A DNA stretch of 64,000 nt, taken from positions 240,001 to 304,000 of the forward strand of contig CM060107.1 in the NCBI GenBank assembly GCA_030522415.1. Reading direction: 5' to 3'. Below are positions 21,576 to 32,711 of this stretch, piece by piece. The stretch comes from Channallabes apus. Lineage: Eukaryota > Chordata > Actinopteri > Siluriformes > Clariidae. The translations under genes and the position numbers were made by a program. The notes beneath the pieces were generated by a model. The model was not told where the DNA came from. It did no database searches and saw only the letters and a list, made by a program, of their open reading frames with translations. The number at the start of each line of letters is the position of its first letter. Position 1 is the stretch's first letter.

Positions 21576-22660
21576 GATTTGATCAAGTGGTCTCTGAATG
21601 CAATTGACACGATCTTCTCGACGAGAGATGTGGGTTCTGGGGAACCTACTTGTCCTGCTGGGACGTTTGCTGCTGGATACACGATGGACGGTTGGGAGAA
21701 GTGGCGCATTGTGTGCCTGGCCGCACTGTCTCTGGAGGATGTTGAAGATATTTACCTATTCGGAACTCTGATAACTGGGATTCTGCTGATTGGATTAGGT
21801 GGATTACTTGGATATCGAAAAATCTTAAAAGCAGTCAGTCTCAACCCCAAGAGACTGGCTGCTTGGGAAATAATGGTGACGAGAGCTGTCAGTAATCAGA
21901 CTGTGGTTATGGACCGCAAATTGGATACCATCTTGGGAAGACTGGCAGCTACACAACATGATTTGGACGGACCTGGAGACCAGTGATGGACATTAAATAT
22001 CTGTGAAATTGGCAGGTATTGATCGAAATTTGGAAAATATATATACATTTTTTTTTCTTTCTGCCCTTCTCTTTCCAGCTACTGCATTTCAAGGCAGTGG
22101 CTAGAGACATAACAACTCCCCGAAGACCAAGATAACGAGATGCTCTGGAATCTACCCCCCTCCCCCTTCAAGGTCACCTGGCGCAGACTATTACGGGATG
22201 TTACAGGCTTACAAACTGACACGCACGCACTTACACACTCACAGAACAGCTACAGATAGACACTCTACCTTCCCCATTTCCAACGCCTTCGTGTGCTTAT
22301 TCCCCTCGGTGTGGGCAGGCGGAATCGGGACCAGCGCTCTTTAGCTGCAGGGACTAGAGCTCTTTGCCTACATTGGACATTTCCTATCCCTGTACCCTTA
22401 TTGTTGCAGTGTTGATGTCTTGTGATTAAATGTTTTTCTGTGCTTGCTGCTGAGGTATTTTTTTTGTACCCCTGATCCCACACTGCCCTCTCCGAAGGAC
22501 AGTCTGGGAGGGGATTTTTTTACCCTCGTTATCCTAATGTATCTGAGTCCTTGTTTTTTATGATGGCGCCTGGGAAATGGCTGCCGTCGCAAAAAAAGCA
22601 TTTCACTCCATTTCATACTGTATGACTGTGTATGTGACAAATAAAATTTGAATTTGAATT
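21576..22660 (+). mobile_element. LINE-tailed insert with a membrane-protein reading frame, inside L2 copy A
   Basis: The insert is exactly bounded by comparison with intact L2 copy C (41,876-41,900) and by a 5-bp duplication TAAAG (21571-21575 and 22661-22665). It ends in TGTGACAAATAAAATTTGAA plus a TTTGAA tail, like LINE 3' ends, so it was probably copied by a LINE reverse transcriptase and may be 5' truncated. It carries no recognisable reverse transcriptase. Confidence 0.85.
21684..21986 (+). CDS. Unknown small single-pass membrane protein in the LINE-tailed insert
   Basis: I do not recognise this family. From the first Met inside the insert it has 100 residues: an amphipathic start (MDGWEKWRIVCLAALSLEDV), a clear transmembrane helix (LFGTLITGILLIGLGGLLGY, Gly-rich with GxxxG spacing), a basic RKILK edge, and a charged tail with MDRKLDTILGRLAATQHDL of coiled-coil type. 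The frame is also open upstream to the edge of the insert (from 21576), so the N-terminus may be truncated. About 670 bases of untranslated sequence follow before the tail. No homologue can be named without a search. Confidence 0.55.
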   Translation: MDGWEKWRIVCLAALSLEDVEDIYLFGTLITGILLIGLGGLLGYRKILKAVSLNPKRLAAWEIMVTRAVSNQTVVMDRKLDTILGRLAATQHDLDGPGDQ

Positions 22661-24979
22661 TAAAGTTACGGTGTGATCTAAGATTTTACTTCTAGCTGTA
22701 TGCGGTGCTATGACTAGAACTTCTGTCTTATCCGGATTAAGCAGAAGGAAGTTAATTAGCATCCAATTTCTTATGTCCTGGACACATTGCTCAACTTTAG
22801 TAAGATGGTTTTTCTCATCAGGTTTTGTTGAGACGTATAGCTGTGTGTCATCAGCATAACAATGAAAACTAATACCATGATTACGGATTATGTTGCCCAG
22901 AGGAAGCATGTAAAGGGAAAAAAGCAGTGGGCCTAAAACTGAACCCTGCGGAACGCCAAACTCCACTAGAGAACATGCAGAAGAATCAACATTTAAGTCT
23001 ACATACTGATAACGATCGGTCAAATAGGATCTGAGCCAGGAGAGGGCTGTACCCTTAATTCCTACTACATTTTCTAATCTGTGAAGAAGAATAGCATGAT
23101 CAATAGTGTCAAAAGCTGCACTGAGGTCGAGTAATACAAGCATAGTTACACAACCCTGATCAGAGGCCAATAGGAGGTCATTTACTACTTTAACGAGTGC
23201 TGTTTCTGTGCTGTGATGAGGCCTAAATCCTGACTGATACAGTTCATGTATGCCATTTCTATGTAGAAATGAGCATAGCTGCTCCGCTACTATCTTTTCC
23301 AGAATCTTAGAGATAAACGGGAGGTTTGATATTGGCCTGTAATTGGACAGCTGACAGGGGTCGAGGTCAGGTTTCTTAATTATTGGTTTGATAACTGCTA
23401 CTTTAAAAGATTTTGGAACATAACCAATGCTGAGTGAGCAATTAATTATTCTCAATAGCGATTCTGTTATTACTGGTACTATCTGTTTAAGAAAATGTGT
23501 CGGTATAGGATTTAATATACAGGTTGATGAATTTGCAGAAGATGAGTGAAATTAGTTCATTCTCTTCAAGAGGGGTAAATTATTCTAGGTTTGAATCTGA
23601 CATGGCTAGGTTAACATCTGTATCAATTACATTGTTTGGTTTCAAAGCCTCAATTTTATGCCTGATATTTACAATTTTATTATTAAAAAAGTTCATGAAG
23701 TCCTCACTATTGCATGATGTTGTTGTGGAGATTTCTGTAGTCGTCTTATTTCTGGTTAATTTGGCTATGGTATTAAATAAATATCTAGGATTATTTTTAT
23801 TTTCTTCTATAAGAGTGGAGAGATACGTTGATCTAGCCCCACTAAGAGCTTTCCTATAGTTCAGTATGCTCTCTTTCCATGCTATTTGAAATACTAACAA
23901 TTTAGTTTGACGCCATTTACGCTCTAATTTCCGAACGAAATGTCTACTCTAAATATTCAGTCGCCTGATCGAGTTCTGTGGGGTCAGACAGTGACCTAAT
24001 CGAAGTTGATAACTCTGGGAGATTACTGATAAAACTCTGTGTGGTAGTTGATGTGAATGTACGTTTAATACGTACAGCGTGGTGCTGTGCGTACATTATC
24101 ACTGTGACACACTTGAATGGAGACAAGATAGTGATCTGAGATAATTTCAGACAGTGGAATTGTGAATACATTTCTTATACTTAATCCGAAGAATATTACT
24201 AAATCTAAAGTGTGACCTGCTTTATGAGTGGGTCCTACTACACACTGATTTACGCCTACGGAGTCCAGTATGGACATAAATGCTGTTCTCAGAGGGTCTT
24301 CTGGATTCTCAAAATGAATGTTAAAATCTCCAGCAATTAACACTTTGTCTACAGAAATGACCACGTCTGAGATGAAATCTGCAAATTCACTAAGAAATTC
24401 AGAATACGGCCCTGGAGGTCTGTAAATTATAATTAGTGGAATCGACTGAGCTGACTTAATATACTTAAATACACTTATGTTACTATAGAGAATTTCAAAT
24501 GAGTTAAATATGTGTCCGTGTTTTTGTACGAAAGACAGATTATCATTATGAATAACTGCGACGCCTCCTCCTCTACCAGTTAACCGAGGCTGGTGTATGT
24601 AGCTGTATCCAGGAGGACTAGCTTCATTTAGAGCTACATTCTCGTCCTGTTTAACCCATGTTTCAGTTAAACAGAGTATATCAAACGCCTGATCTGTGAT
24701 AATTTCATTAACAATAACCGCTGTTGATGCGAGAGATCTAATATTTAACAATCCTAGCTTCAGATCAGAGGTGCCGGCTACACATTCAGTATGATCCGAG
24801 TTTGTGGTCTTTATGTTAATTAGATCATTGAAACAGACTTTCTGAGTCTTTCTACATTTTTGCTTAGATCGGGGAACAGACACAGTCTCAATATGGTGAA
24901 CCCTGAGTGACGACTCTATGCAGCTAGCAGACGGTTGGTTTAGCCTGTCTGTCTGCTCCCTGGCCTGGGCTCTGGATTG

Positions 24980-25667
24980 TCACCGATTAACTAGACCTCT
25001 ACTGAGACTATGAGCTATACTACAGGAAGTGAGAGCAGCACCTTCCCGAGTGGGATGGACACCGTCCCGCACTAACAGGCCAGCTTTGCCCTCAAAGGTC
25101 TTCCAATTATCTATGTAGCCCACATTATTTTTGGAGCACCACCTGGACATCCAGCGGTTCAGCGACCATAACCTGCTGTAAGCTATGTCGCCATGTCTCA
25201 TTGGGATGGGACCAGAGCATATTAATTCATCGGACATCGCCTTCGCTAATTTAAACACCTCTGTAAAGTTACTCTTACTAACCTCTGACTGACGAAGGCG
25301 TATATCGTTAGCTCCAGCATGTACCACTATCTTAGAGAACCTGTGCTGTCCTAGAGCCCTAAGATTACCTGCTATGTCCGGTCCTCTGGCCCCCCGGGAT
25401 ACACCTAACCACTGCCGCTGTCGCCCCTAAAGGTCTAGCTAATGTCACGTGTCTCAGTATAGAGTCTCCTATAACCAGAGCTCTTTCAGGTTTCTCAGCG
25501 GGTGCATCACTGAGGAGAGCAAACCTGTTGGACACATGAGGCGCAGAGGAGGTGTGCTCCGGTGGGCTAGCCTTAGCGTTAGCTTTGGCTGAACGAGTAT
25601 GCCGCCGAGTCGTCACCCACTCGCCCCACCGTGAGGGCTCTAATGCCGGAGTCGGGGGCTGATTATC
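24980..25667 (-). pseudogene. L2 ORF1 with SGNH esterase domain, frameshifted
   Basis: Two minus-strand pieces. 25667-25365 carries [10 protein letters not shown], the GDS serine block; 25327-24980 carries VHAGANDIRLRQ (the GxND block) and RDGVHPTREGAAL (the Asp-His block). These are the SGNH hydrolase catalytic blocks found in ORF1 of L2/CR1 LINEs, where the esterase accompanies nucleic-acid binding. A frame change separates the two pieces near 25,340. Confidence 0.8.
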
Positions 25668-27426
25668 TCTGAGAACAGCATTTATGTCCATACTGGACTC
25701 CGTAGGCATAAATCAGTGTGTAGTAGGACCCACTCATATAGCAGGTCACACTTTAGACTTAATAATATTTTTCGGATTAAGTATAAGAAATGTATTCACA
25801 ATTCCACTGTCTGAAATTATCTCAGATCACTATCTTGTCTCCATTCAAGTGTGTCACAGTGATAATGTACGCACAGCACCGCGCTACCGTATTAAACGTA
25901 CTTTCACATCAACTACCACACAGAGTTTTATCAGTAATCTCCCAGAGTTACCAACTTCGATTAGGCCACTGTCTGACCCCACAGAACTCGATCAGGCGAC
26001 TGAATATTTAGAGTCGACATTTCGTTGTACCTTAGATAATGTAGCTCCAGCTAAAAGAAAAATTATTAGAGATAATAAACTCGCTCCCTAGTATAACGAT
26101 CACACGCGCACTTTAAAACAGACCGCTCGGAAATTAGAGCGTAAATGGCGTCAAACTAAATTGTTGGTATTTCAAATAGCATGGAAAGAGAGCATCCTGA
26201 ACTATAGGAAAGCTCTTAGTGTAGTTAGATCAACGTATCTCTCCCCTCTTATAGAAGAAAATAAAAATAATCCTAGATATTTATTTAATACCGTAGCCAA
26301 CTTAACCAGAAATAAGACCACCAGAGAAATCTCCACAACAACATCATGCAATAGTGAGGACTTCATGAACTTTTTTAATAATAAAATTGTAAATATCAGG
26401 CATAAAATTGAGGCTTTGAAACCGAACAATGTAATTGATACAGATGTTAACCATGTCAGATTCAAACCTAGAATACTTTACTCCTCTTGAAGAGAATGAA
26501 GTAATTTCATTCACCTCTTCTGCAAATTCATCAACCTGTATATTAGATCCTATACCGACACATTTTCTTAAACAGATAGTACCAGTAATAACAGAACCGT
26601 TGTTGAGAATAATTAATTCCTCACTAAGCATTGGTTATGTTCCAAAATCTTTTAAATTAGCAGTTATCAAACCAATAATTAAGAAACCTGACCTCGACCC
26701 CTGTCAGCTGTCCAATTACAGGCCAATATCAAACCTCCCCTTTATCTCTAAGATTCTGGAAAAGAAAGTAGCCATATCTACATAGAAATGGCATACATGA
26801 ACTGTATCAGTCAGGATTTAGGCCTCATCACAGCACAGAAACAGCACTCCTTAAAGTAGTAAATGACCTCCTATTGGCCTCTGATCAGGGTTGTGTAACT
26901 ATGCTTGTATTACTTGACCTCAGTGCAGCTTTTGACACCATTGATAATGCTATTCTTCTTCACAGATTAGAAAATGTAGTAGGAATTAAGGGTACAGGAA
27001 TTAACCTCTTCTGGCTCAGATCCTATCTGACCGATCGTTATCAGTATGTACACTTAAATGATGATAATTCTGCATGTTCTCTAGTGGAGTTTGGCATTCC
27101 GCAGGGTTCAGTTTTAGGCCCACTGCTTTTTTCCCTTTACATGCTTCCTCTGGGCAACATAATCCGTACACTGTAAAAAAAAGTCCTAAATTTACGGAAA
27201 ATAACTTTCAAATTTTATAGTAGTTTTCCTTTTTTTTTAAACTACATACAAATCTCTGTAAAATTACAGACATTATCTGTAAATTACGAAGTCGACTGTT
27301 TTTTTAAGTATTATTTCAATATTGAAAAATTAACTTTTTTTCTCATTTTTTAATAGTAAAAATACCATATTATTTTTACTGTGTATTTTCTGTTTTTGTA
27401 AATTACGTTTTATTTTTATTTTTTTT

Positions 27427-27678
27427 ATTTTTTATTTTATAGAACTTTATTAATCCCAGAGGGAAATTGCTCAATTTTTCACATATCCCAATTAGGAAAC
27501 TGGGGTCAGAGTGCAGGGTCAGCCAGCTTACGGAGCAGCGCCCCTGGAGCAGATAGGGTTAAGGGCCTTGCTCAAGGGCTCAACAGTGGCAACTTGGCGA
27601 TGCTGGGGTTCGAACCCCCGACCTTCCGATCAGTAACTCAGTAACCCACAGCCTTAACCGACTGAGCCACCACTGCCC
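27427..27678 (-). mobile_element. tRNA-derived SINE
   Basis: Read on the minus strand it begins GGCAGTGGTGGCTCAGTCGG (A box) and has GGGGGTTCGAACCCC (B box), then GAGCCCTTGAGCAAGGCCCT, and ends in a body with GGGATTAATAAAG. It is nested in the CACTG element. The same family occurs at 12,733 and 58,698. Confidence 0.8.
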
Positions 27679-28200
27679 TTATCCTACGTGTAACTTTATG
27701 TAAAATTACAATAATAAATTGTAATTAAATACAAAACTCATTAGATAAAGGTTAATGTCCATACAAAGAAATTATTGTTTTTCTTTGTAATTTTGAGGTA
27801 AATCATATTAGTTTTATAATACTTTGATATTTAAGTTCTAAGATGCAAGTTTAGCATTTTTCATGACTTTTTAAAAGATTATTCTTACATTATCACTTAC
27901 ATGTAGGCTATAGTATCTGCTTCATGCCTTCAAAGAATGTGAAGAGACTTTAGGAGACTGATACTTATCAAAAATATATATATTTGTATTACAGTTGTTC
28001 TGAAATATCACCATGGCAATCTAGCCATCAGCTTTCGTAATGCATGCCTGCATTTTCTGACACAAGGATAATGTATTTACTGTGTAGCTGTTTTAAAGCA
28101 GCGCTTTAAGTTACATTTTGATATTTAGCTTGTATTAGGGGAACTATGGTGTTATTTTTGTACTAAAAAACTTTAGAGAAAACTCCATGAAATCTCCGTG

Positions 28201-28530
28201 TTAAATGCCACAGCCAATCAGAAGCCGGAGGCGGGAACATTCTAATCTTGTTTCTGATTGGCTGATCAGCAGCCGGAGGCGGAGATATTCCAATTACCTC
28301 TTCATTACTGGCGCATTTAAATAAGCGCGCCAGTGAGGGCGGGACCTGATGCGGAAAACGCCTACGCTTATTGCTCAGGTACAGACGTTACGTGATATGA
28401 ACCAGCCAATGGGAAACAGTCGTCCTTCAAATGTTTAGCGCGCGCAGGGATGGTGTGACTCAGCAGCCAGTAAACGGGTGTGTGTAAATTCAGAGGAGTG
28501 AAGACACGCTGCTGAGCTACAGGTGAGGAG
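28201..28530 (+). promoter_or_regulatory. Promoter-like core of the CACTG element
   Basis: Three CCAAT boxes (CCAAT at 28214 and 28406, ATTGG at 28257), a near-duplicated AGCCGGAGGCGG (about 28,223 and 28,272), CpG-rich sequence and GCGCGC, followed by an exon-like stretch ending GAGCTACAG before the donor GTGAGG at 28523. It probably drove the transposase in the parent element; here no coding exon follows. Confidence 0.4.
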
Positions 28531-31500
28531 GAAAGCAGTCTCTGAGGGACAGAGGAGAAGACTCTGAAATGTAAAATACCTGCAAGCTCAAGAGACAATG
28601 ACGATAAGATATTTTTTATTCTTATTTTAATTCTTATTGTTGTTGCTGTAAACAAAGCTCATTTATTAATACTGCCACGTTTTTCTTTTAAATCTAAGAT
28701 CTTAATGTGTTCTTTTCTTCTCTCTTCCAATCCACCCTAATGCACCAAGTTCTTTACTGCCTGTTTGGAAGAAGATCTTTCTTGGATACACTGGACCGTC
28801 CATTTTGCCATTTTGGTATGTTTTAGATTTGACTTAATTGCACTAAGACATTAGGATTCTGAACTAAAAGTTTAAGTTATTTGTACACATACATTATATA
28901 AGAACAATAGAGTTAAAAAAGGGACCACATTGTACTATATTTGTAATAAAGTTTCCAATCCAACTTTAATTGGAACATTGAGAATATTGTTTGAAATTGT
29001 TAATTTCTTAATAGATTGTTAGTCAAGGATATTTCACAGCAATGTTTAAGTTTGTGAGAGAGAATGTTTCACTGTTATAGCACAATAGTCTAAATATTTC
29101 ATTGTTTTTCATTTTAGGATTTTACTGTACTGCTATAAAACTCAACTTCTTTTTACTGTATTTTGCATCATACCTGTACTATACTGTGTCAGTTATACAG
29201 ACTTTTTTTTTTTTTTTACAAATATTGTAATCTTGAGTTTGTGTTACCACTTTATTGAACATGTGTATTTATAGGAATTTATGGGGGGGGGGGGGAGTTA
29301 AATATCAGGGGTTTTGTGTTATTGCTTTGTTTGAAGGTGTTTGATCTTCAATTTATGAAAAATCTGTAAATAACAGTGTTTCCTGCTAAATGCCTAATGC
29401 TTTTGTTTTATTGAAGGTGTTTGATTGTAATAATTTTGGAAAAAACTGTAAAATAAAAACATTTTGCTGCTACACGTCTAGTGCTGTTTTAATGAATGTG
29501 TTTAATCGTGTAAATTTAGGAAAAATCTGTAAAATAACGGTGTTTCTCTGTAAAATATAAAATAACAATTTCTGTAAATTTAATGTTTTTGAGCATAATA
29601 TGAACTAGAGTATTTTACCTTAATTTTACGGTTTTTGTTTGGCAGCCATTGCTGCCAGTCATTTGACCGTTTTTTTTACGCTTTTTTTTTTTTTACAGTG
29701 TAAGCATGGTATTAGCTTTCATTGTTATGCTGACGACACACAGTTATATGTCTCAGCAAAACCTGATGAGAAAAACCAGCTTACTAAATTTGAGCAATGT
29801 GTGCAGGACATAAGAAATTGGATGCTAATTAACTTCCTTCTGCTTAATCCGGATAAGACAGAAGTTCTAGTCATAGGACCGCATACAGCTAGAAGTAAAA
29901 TCTTAGATCACACCGTAACTTTAGATGGCCTTTCAGTTCCATCAAGTGCAACAGTAAAAGACCTCGGCGTGATTATAGATTCCAGCCTTTCATTTGAAGC
30001 TCATGTAGATAATATCACCAGGATAGCATTCTTTCACCTCAGAAATATTGCCAAAATAAGAAATATTTTGTCGCTAAACGATGCAGAAAAACTAGTTCAT
30101 GCTTTAATCACTTCTAGGTTGGACTATTGTAATGCCTTACTGTCTGGTTGTTCAGTTAGGTGCATAAACAAGCTTCAGCTAGTCCAGAATGCAGCAGCGA
30201 GAGTCCTCACTAGAACCAGAAGATATGAGCACATCATCCCTATCCTATCTTCACTACATTGGCTCCCTGTGAAATTTCGCATTGATTTTAAAATACTACT
30301 CTTGACATATTAAGCATTAAACGGTCTCGCGCCGCAGTATCTGAGCGAACTGCTAGTGTCTTACGATCCGCCACGCCTACTTCGATCAAAGGATGCAGGC
30401 TGCTTGTCAGTACCGCGTATTATGAAAACTACAGCTGGGGGCGGAGCTTTTTCTTACAAAGCCCCAAAATTATGGAATAGTCTTCCAAATAGTGTTCGGG
30501 ACTCAGACACAGTCTCTGTGTTTAAGTCTAGGCTCAAAACCTATTTATTTAGCCAAGCATTTTTATAAATAGATTTGCCTTAGGTAAAGGAGCAGATCTG
30601 GGGGACTCATGGACGTAGAGTATTATGGTGAACTGGTATGTTTAGATGCTGTCTTCCTCAGTCTCATTTGATCACTCAGGTTTGTTGACGGTGAGGTGAT
30701 TGTTTGCTTTACATCTCAGTTCCCCCTCATGTTTGTGTTTCCTTCTGGCTCCTCCCTTTTAGTTATGATGTCATAGTTAGTCCTGCCGGAGTCCCTGCTT
30801 GCACTCTACAGTAAATATACATTCACATTATACATTGTGACTGTGACCATACCTAATTGCAATCTCTCCTCCTCTTCTCTTTCTCCCCCTCTTTCTCTTT
30901 CCTCTCTCCCCCTGTCTCCCCCTTTCACTCTTTCTCTCTCTCTCTCTGTTGAGCTACACATGTGGTTCCTGAGCTGCCAGTGATCCAGACTCCCTCTGCC
31001 CTCCGGACCTGTCTGATCCATCCTGGTGCCCCGTTTCTGGTTGAAGGTCTCGTCGCATGGATGCCCCGTGTGTCTCTTTGGGATGCGTCTGGTGTCTGGG
31101 GATGATTCTCTCTACTTAGAAGATGGTTCTGGCCTCGACTGGTGTTGTCAGCTGTTTCTCTAAGGACTTGACAATTCGATAGTTCAGGACTGGAACTTTC
31201 TACAAGTCTATCTGAGTCTCCAATAACTACTGGACTCCATTTTAACATCAATTAACATCAACTATTATAGCTGAACTGCTGCCACCTAACACACTGTATA
31301 AATGCAGATCATTTCCTGCTATCTGTTTCACCCAGATGAGGATGGGTTTCCTGTTGAGTCTGGTTCCTCTCAAGGTTTCTTCCTATTACCATCTCAGGGA
31401 GTTTTTCCTTGCCACTGTCGCCCTCGGCTTGCTCACCAGGGACTATCTGAACATTTTGATTCATACACATTCACATTCCATACAACTTAAATAATTCTTT

Positions 31501-31571
31501 TGATTGTGTAAAGCTGTTTTGAGACAATGTCAATTGTTAAAAGCGCTATACAAAAAAATTGAATTGAAGTT

Positions 31572-32300
31572 AGGGTGAGTGTTCATGACACCATAAGAAA
31601 GAGACTGGTTTCTGCAAAATGATTTGCATGGTGGAGTTCCGAGACAAAAACTACTGCTGAGCAAAAAGAATATAAATGCTTGTCTCAGTTTGGCCAGAAA
31701 ACATCTTGATGATCCCCAAGACTTTTGGGAAAATACTCTGTGGACTGACGGGAGAAAAGTTGGACTTTTTGCAAGGTGTGTGTCCCATTATGTGTGGCGT
31801 AAAAGTAACACTGCATTTCAGAAAAAGCACATCATATCAACAGTAAAACATGGTGGTGGTCATGTGATGATTTAGGGCTGTTTTGCTGCTGCAGGACCTG
31901 GAAGACTTGCTGTGATAAATGGAACCATGAATTCTGCTGTGTACCAAAATATCCTGAAGGAGAACGTCCGGCCATCTGAATGAGCTCAAGCTGAAGCGAA
32001 CTTGGGTTCTGCAGCAGGACAATGATCCAAAACAAAACAAAATGAAGACTTTAGAGTGGCCTAGTCAAAGTCCTGACCTGAATCCAATTGAGTGCTGTAG
32101 CTTGACCTTGAAAAAGGCAATTCATGCTCGAAAACCCTCAGCACAATCACCCATGTCTTGCTCAATCTTGGTTAAGGTCAAATTGATGTTCTTTCTTTAG
32201 GAAAATTGTACTTTAAAATGAATGCAAACAAAGGCACACATTTTAGGTTTATCATACAAATGAATGCAAAAACATTTTTGCACAGGTCTGAAGGTCAAAA
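31572..32300 (+). mobile_element. Tc1-like transposon relic
   Basis: Plus-strand transposase traces: HDTIRKRLVS, DDPQDFWENTLWTDGRKV (first catalytic Asp region), VKHGGGHVM, then [11 protein letters not shown] (second Asp) and [12 protein letters not shown] (the third acidic residue) in shifting frames with stops. The terminal repeats are not both visible; the left end abuts L2 copy B. Confidence 0.75.
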
Positions 32301-32445
32301 GAGAGTGATCAGTCTGAAGGTCTGAGAAAACAACACAAACTTCATGACTCTGTTTCTTAACTGATAGAAAAATCTTTGTTTATTACATTGTGACTCAACA
32401 GCTGAACTAGAATAATGCTCAAGAGAATTGCAGAAAGAGCTATGC

Positions 32446-32679
32446 AGATCAAATCAAATCAAATCAAATCACTTTTATTGTCACGTCACGTTACTGGTAC
32501 ACTGGTACAGTACACGTGAGTGAAATTCTTATGTGCAAGCTAAACAAGCAATAGTGGTGTACAATTATAAGAATAAATACGTATGCATATGAATAGTACA
32601 GTATAAGAATAGTATAAACTAAAATAATATAAATAAAAAAATAAAAAAATTGTAAAAATTGTGAATGCAAGTATACATA

Positions 32680-32711
<32 letters not shown>

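Larger units (their letters stand above)
20921..24883 (-). pseudogene. L2 ORF2 (endonuclease and reverse transcriptase), broken copy
   Basis: Pieces in order of the protein: 24883-24065 (apurinic-type endonuclease with [16 protein letters not shown] and [11 protein letters not shown]), 24171-23944, 23900-23580, 23455-22666 (reverse transcriptase with [14 protein letters not shown] and [11 protein letters not shown]), and 21575-20921 (C-terminal LHWLP and SRLKTYLF). At least three frame breaks plus the nested insert disable it. The catalytic YADD is intact. Confidence 0.9.
19921..25667 (-). mobile_element. L2/Maui-type LINE, copy A, with nested insert
   Basis: Its 3' tail is at the left (TTCAATTAAATTTTATTTG then the AGCGCTTTTAACAATTGACA end), its 5' end at 25,667. 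The order right to left is ORF1 esterase (25667-24980), ORF2 endonuclease (24883-23944), reverse transcriptase (23900-20921) and a roughly 1-kb 3' untranslated region. Compared with copy C at 40.2-44.6 kb it has frameshifts and a 1,085-bp insertion at 21,576. It meets copy B head to head at 25,668, within a shared CTC. Confidence 0.92.
27169..29700 (+). mobile_element. Non-autonomous CACTA-like (CMC) element with TA duplication and promoter-like core
   Basis: The ends are CACTGTAAAAAA and TTTTTTTACAGTG. The empty site is seen in copy C (CATAATCCGTAAGCATGG, read in reverse at 42,100-42,125), so the insertion is exact with TA duplicated (27167-27168, 29701-29702). It shares end sequence and subterminal TTTACAG/CTGTAAA motifs with the 8.9-kb element at 48,532. 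It has no transposase frame. It contains a SINE (27427-27678) and a CpG-containing core at 28,200-28,530 with CCAAT boxes and a splice donor. Assignment to CACTA-like families rests on the CACTG ends and the larger relative. Confidence 0.75.
25684..30568 (+). pseudogene. L2 ORF2, 5' truncated and interrupted
   Basis: Pieces: 25684-26091 (end of endonuclease: [20 protein letters not shown]), 26161-26490, 26435-26785, 26874-27168 ([12 protein letters not shown]), then after the insert 29703-30313 ([13 protein letters not shown]) and 30356-30568. Several frame changes and in-frame stops (for example at 26089 and 30310) mark it as dead. Confidence 0.9.
25668..31562 (+). mobile_element. L2/Maui-type LINE, copy B, with nested CACTG element
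   Basis: The plus-strand L2 starts abruptly inside the endonuclease region (CTGAGAACAGCATTTATGTC) and ends with AAAGCGCTATACAAAAAAATTG at about 31,562. A 2.5-kb element (27169-29700) interrupts the reverse transcriptase between GNIIR and [12 protein letters not shown]. Apart from the insert it mirrors copy A, giving inverted arms of about 3.3 kb each. Confidence 0.92.

Noticed and set aside
27590..27678. tRNA gene on the minus strand
   Set aside because: tRNA-like promoter of a SINE; no complete acceptor stem followed by a terminator.
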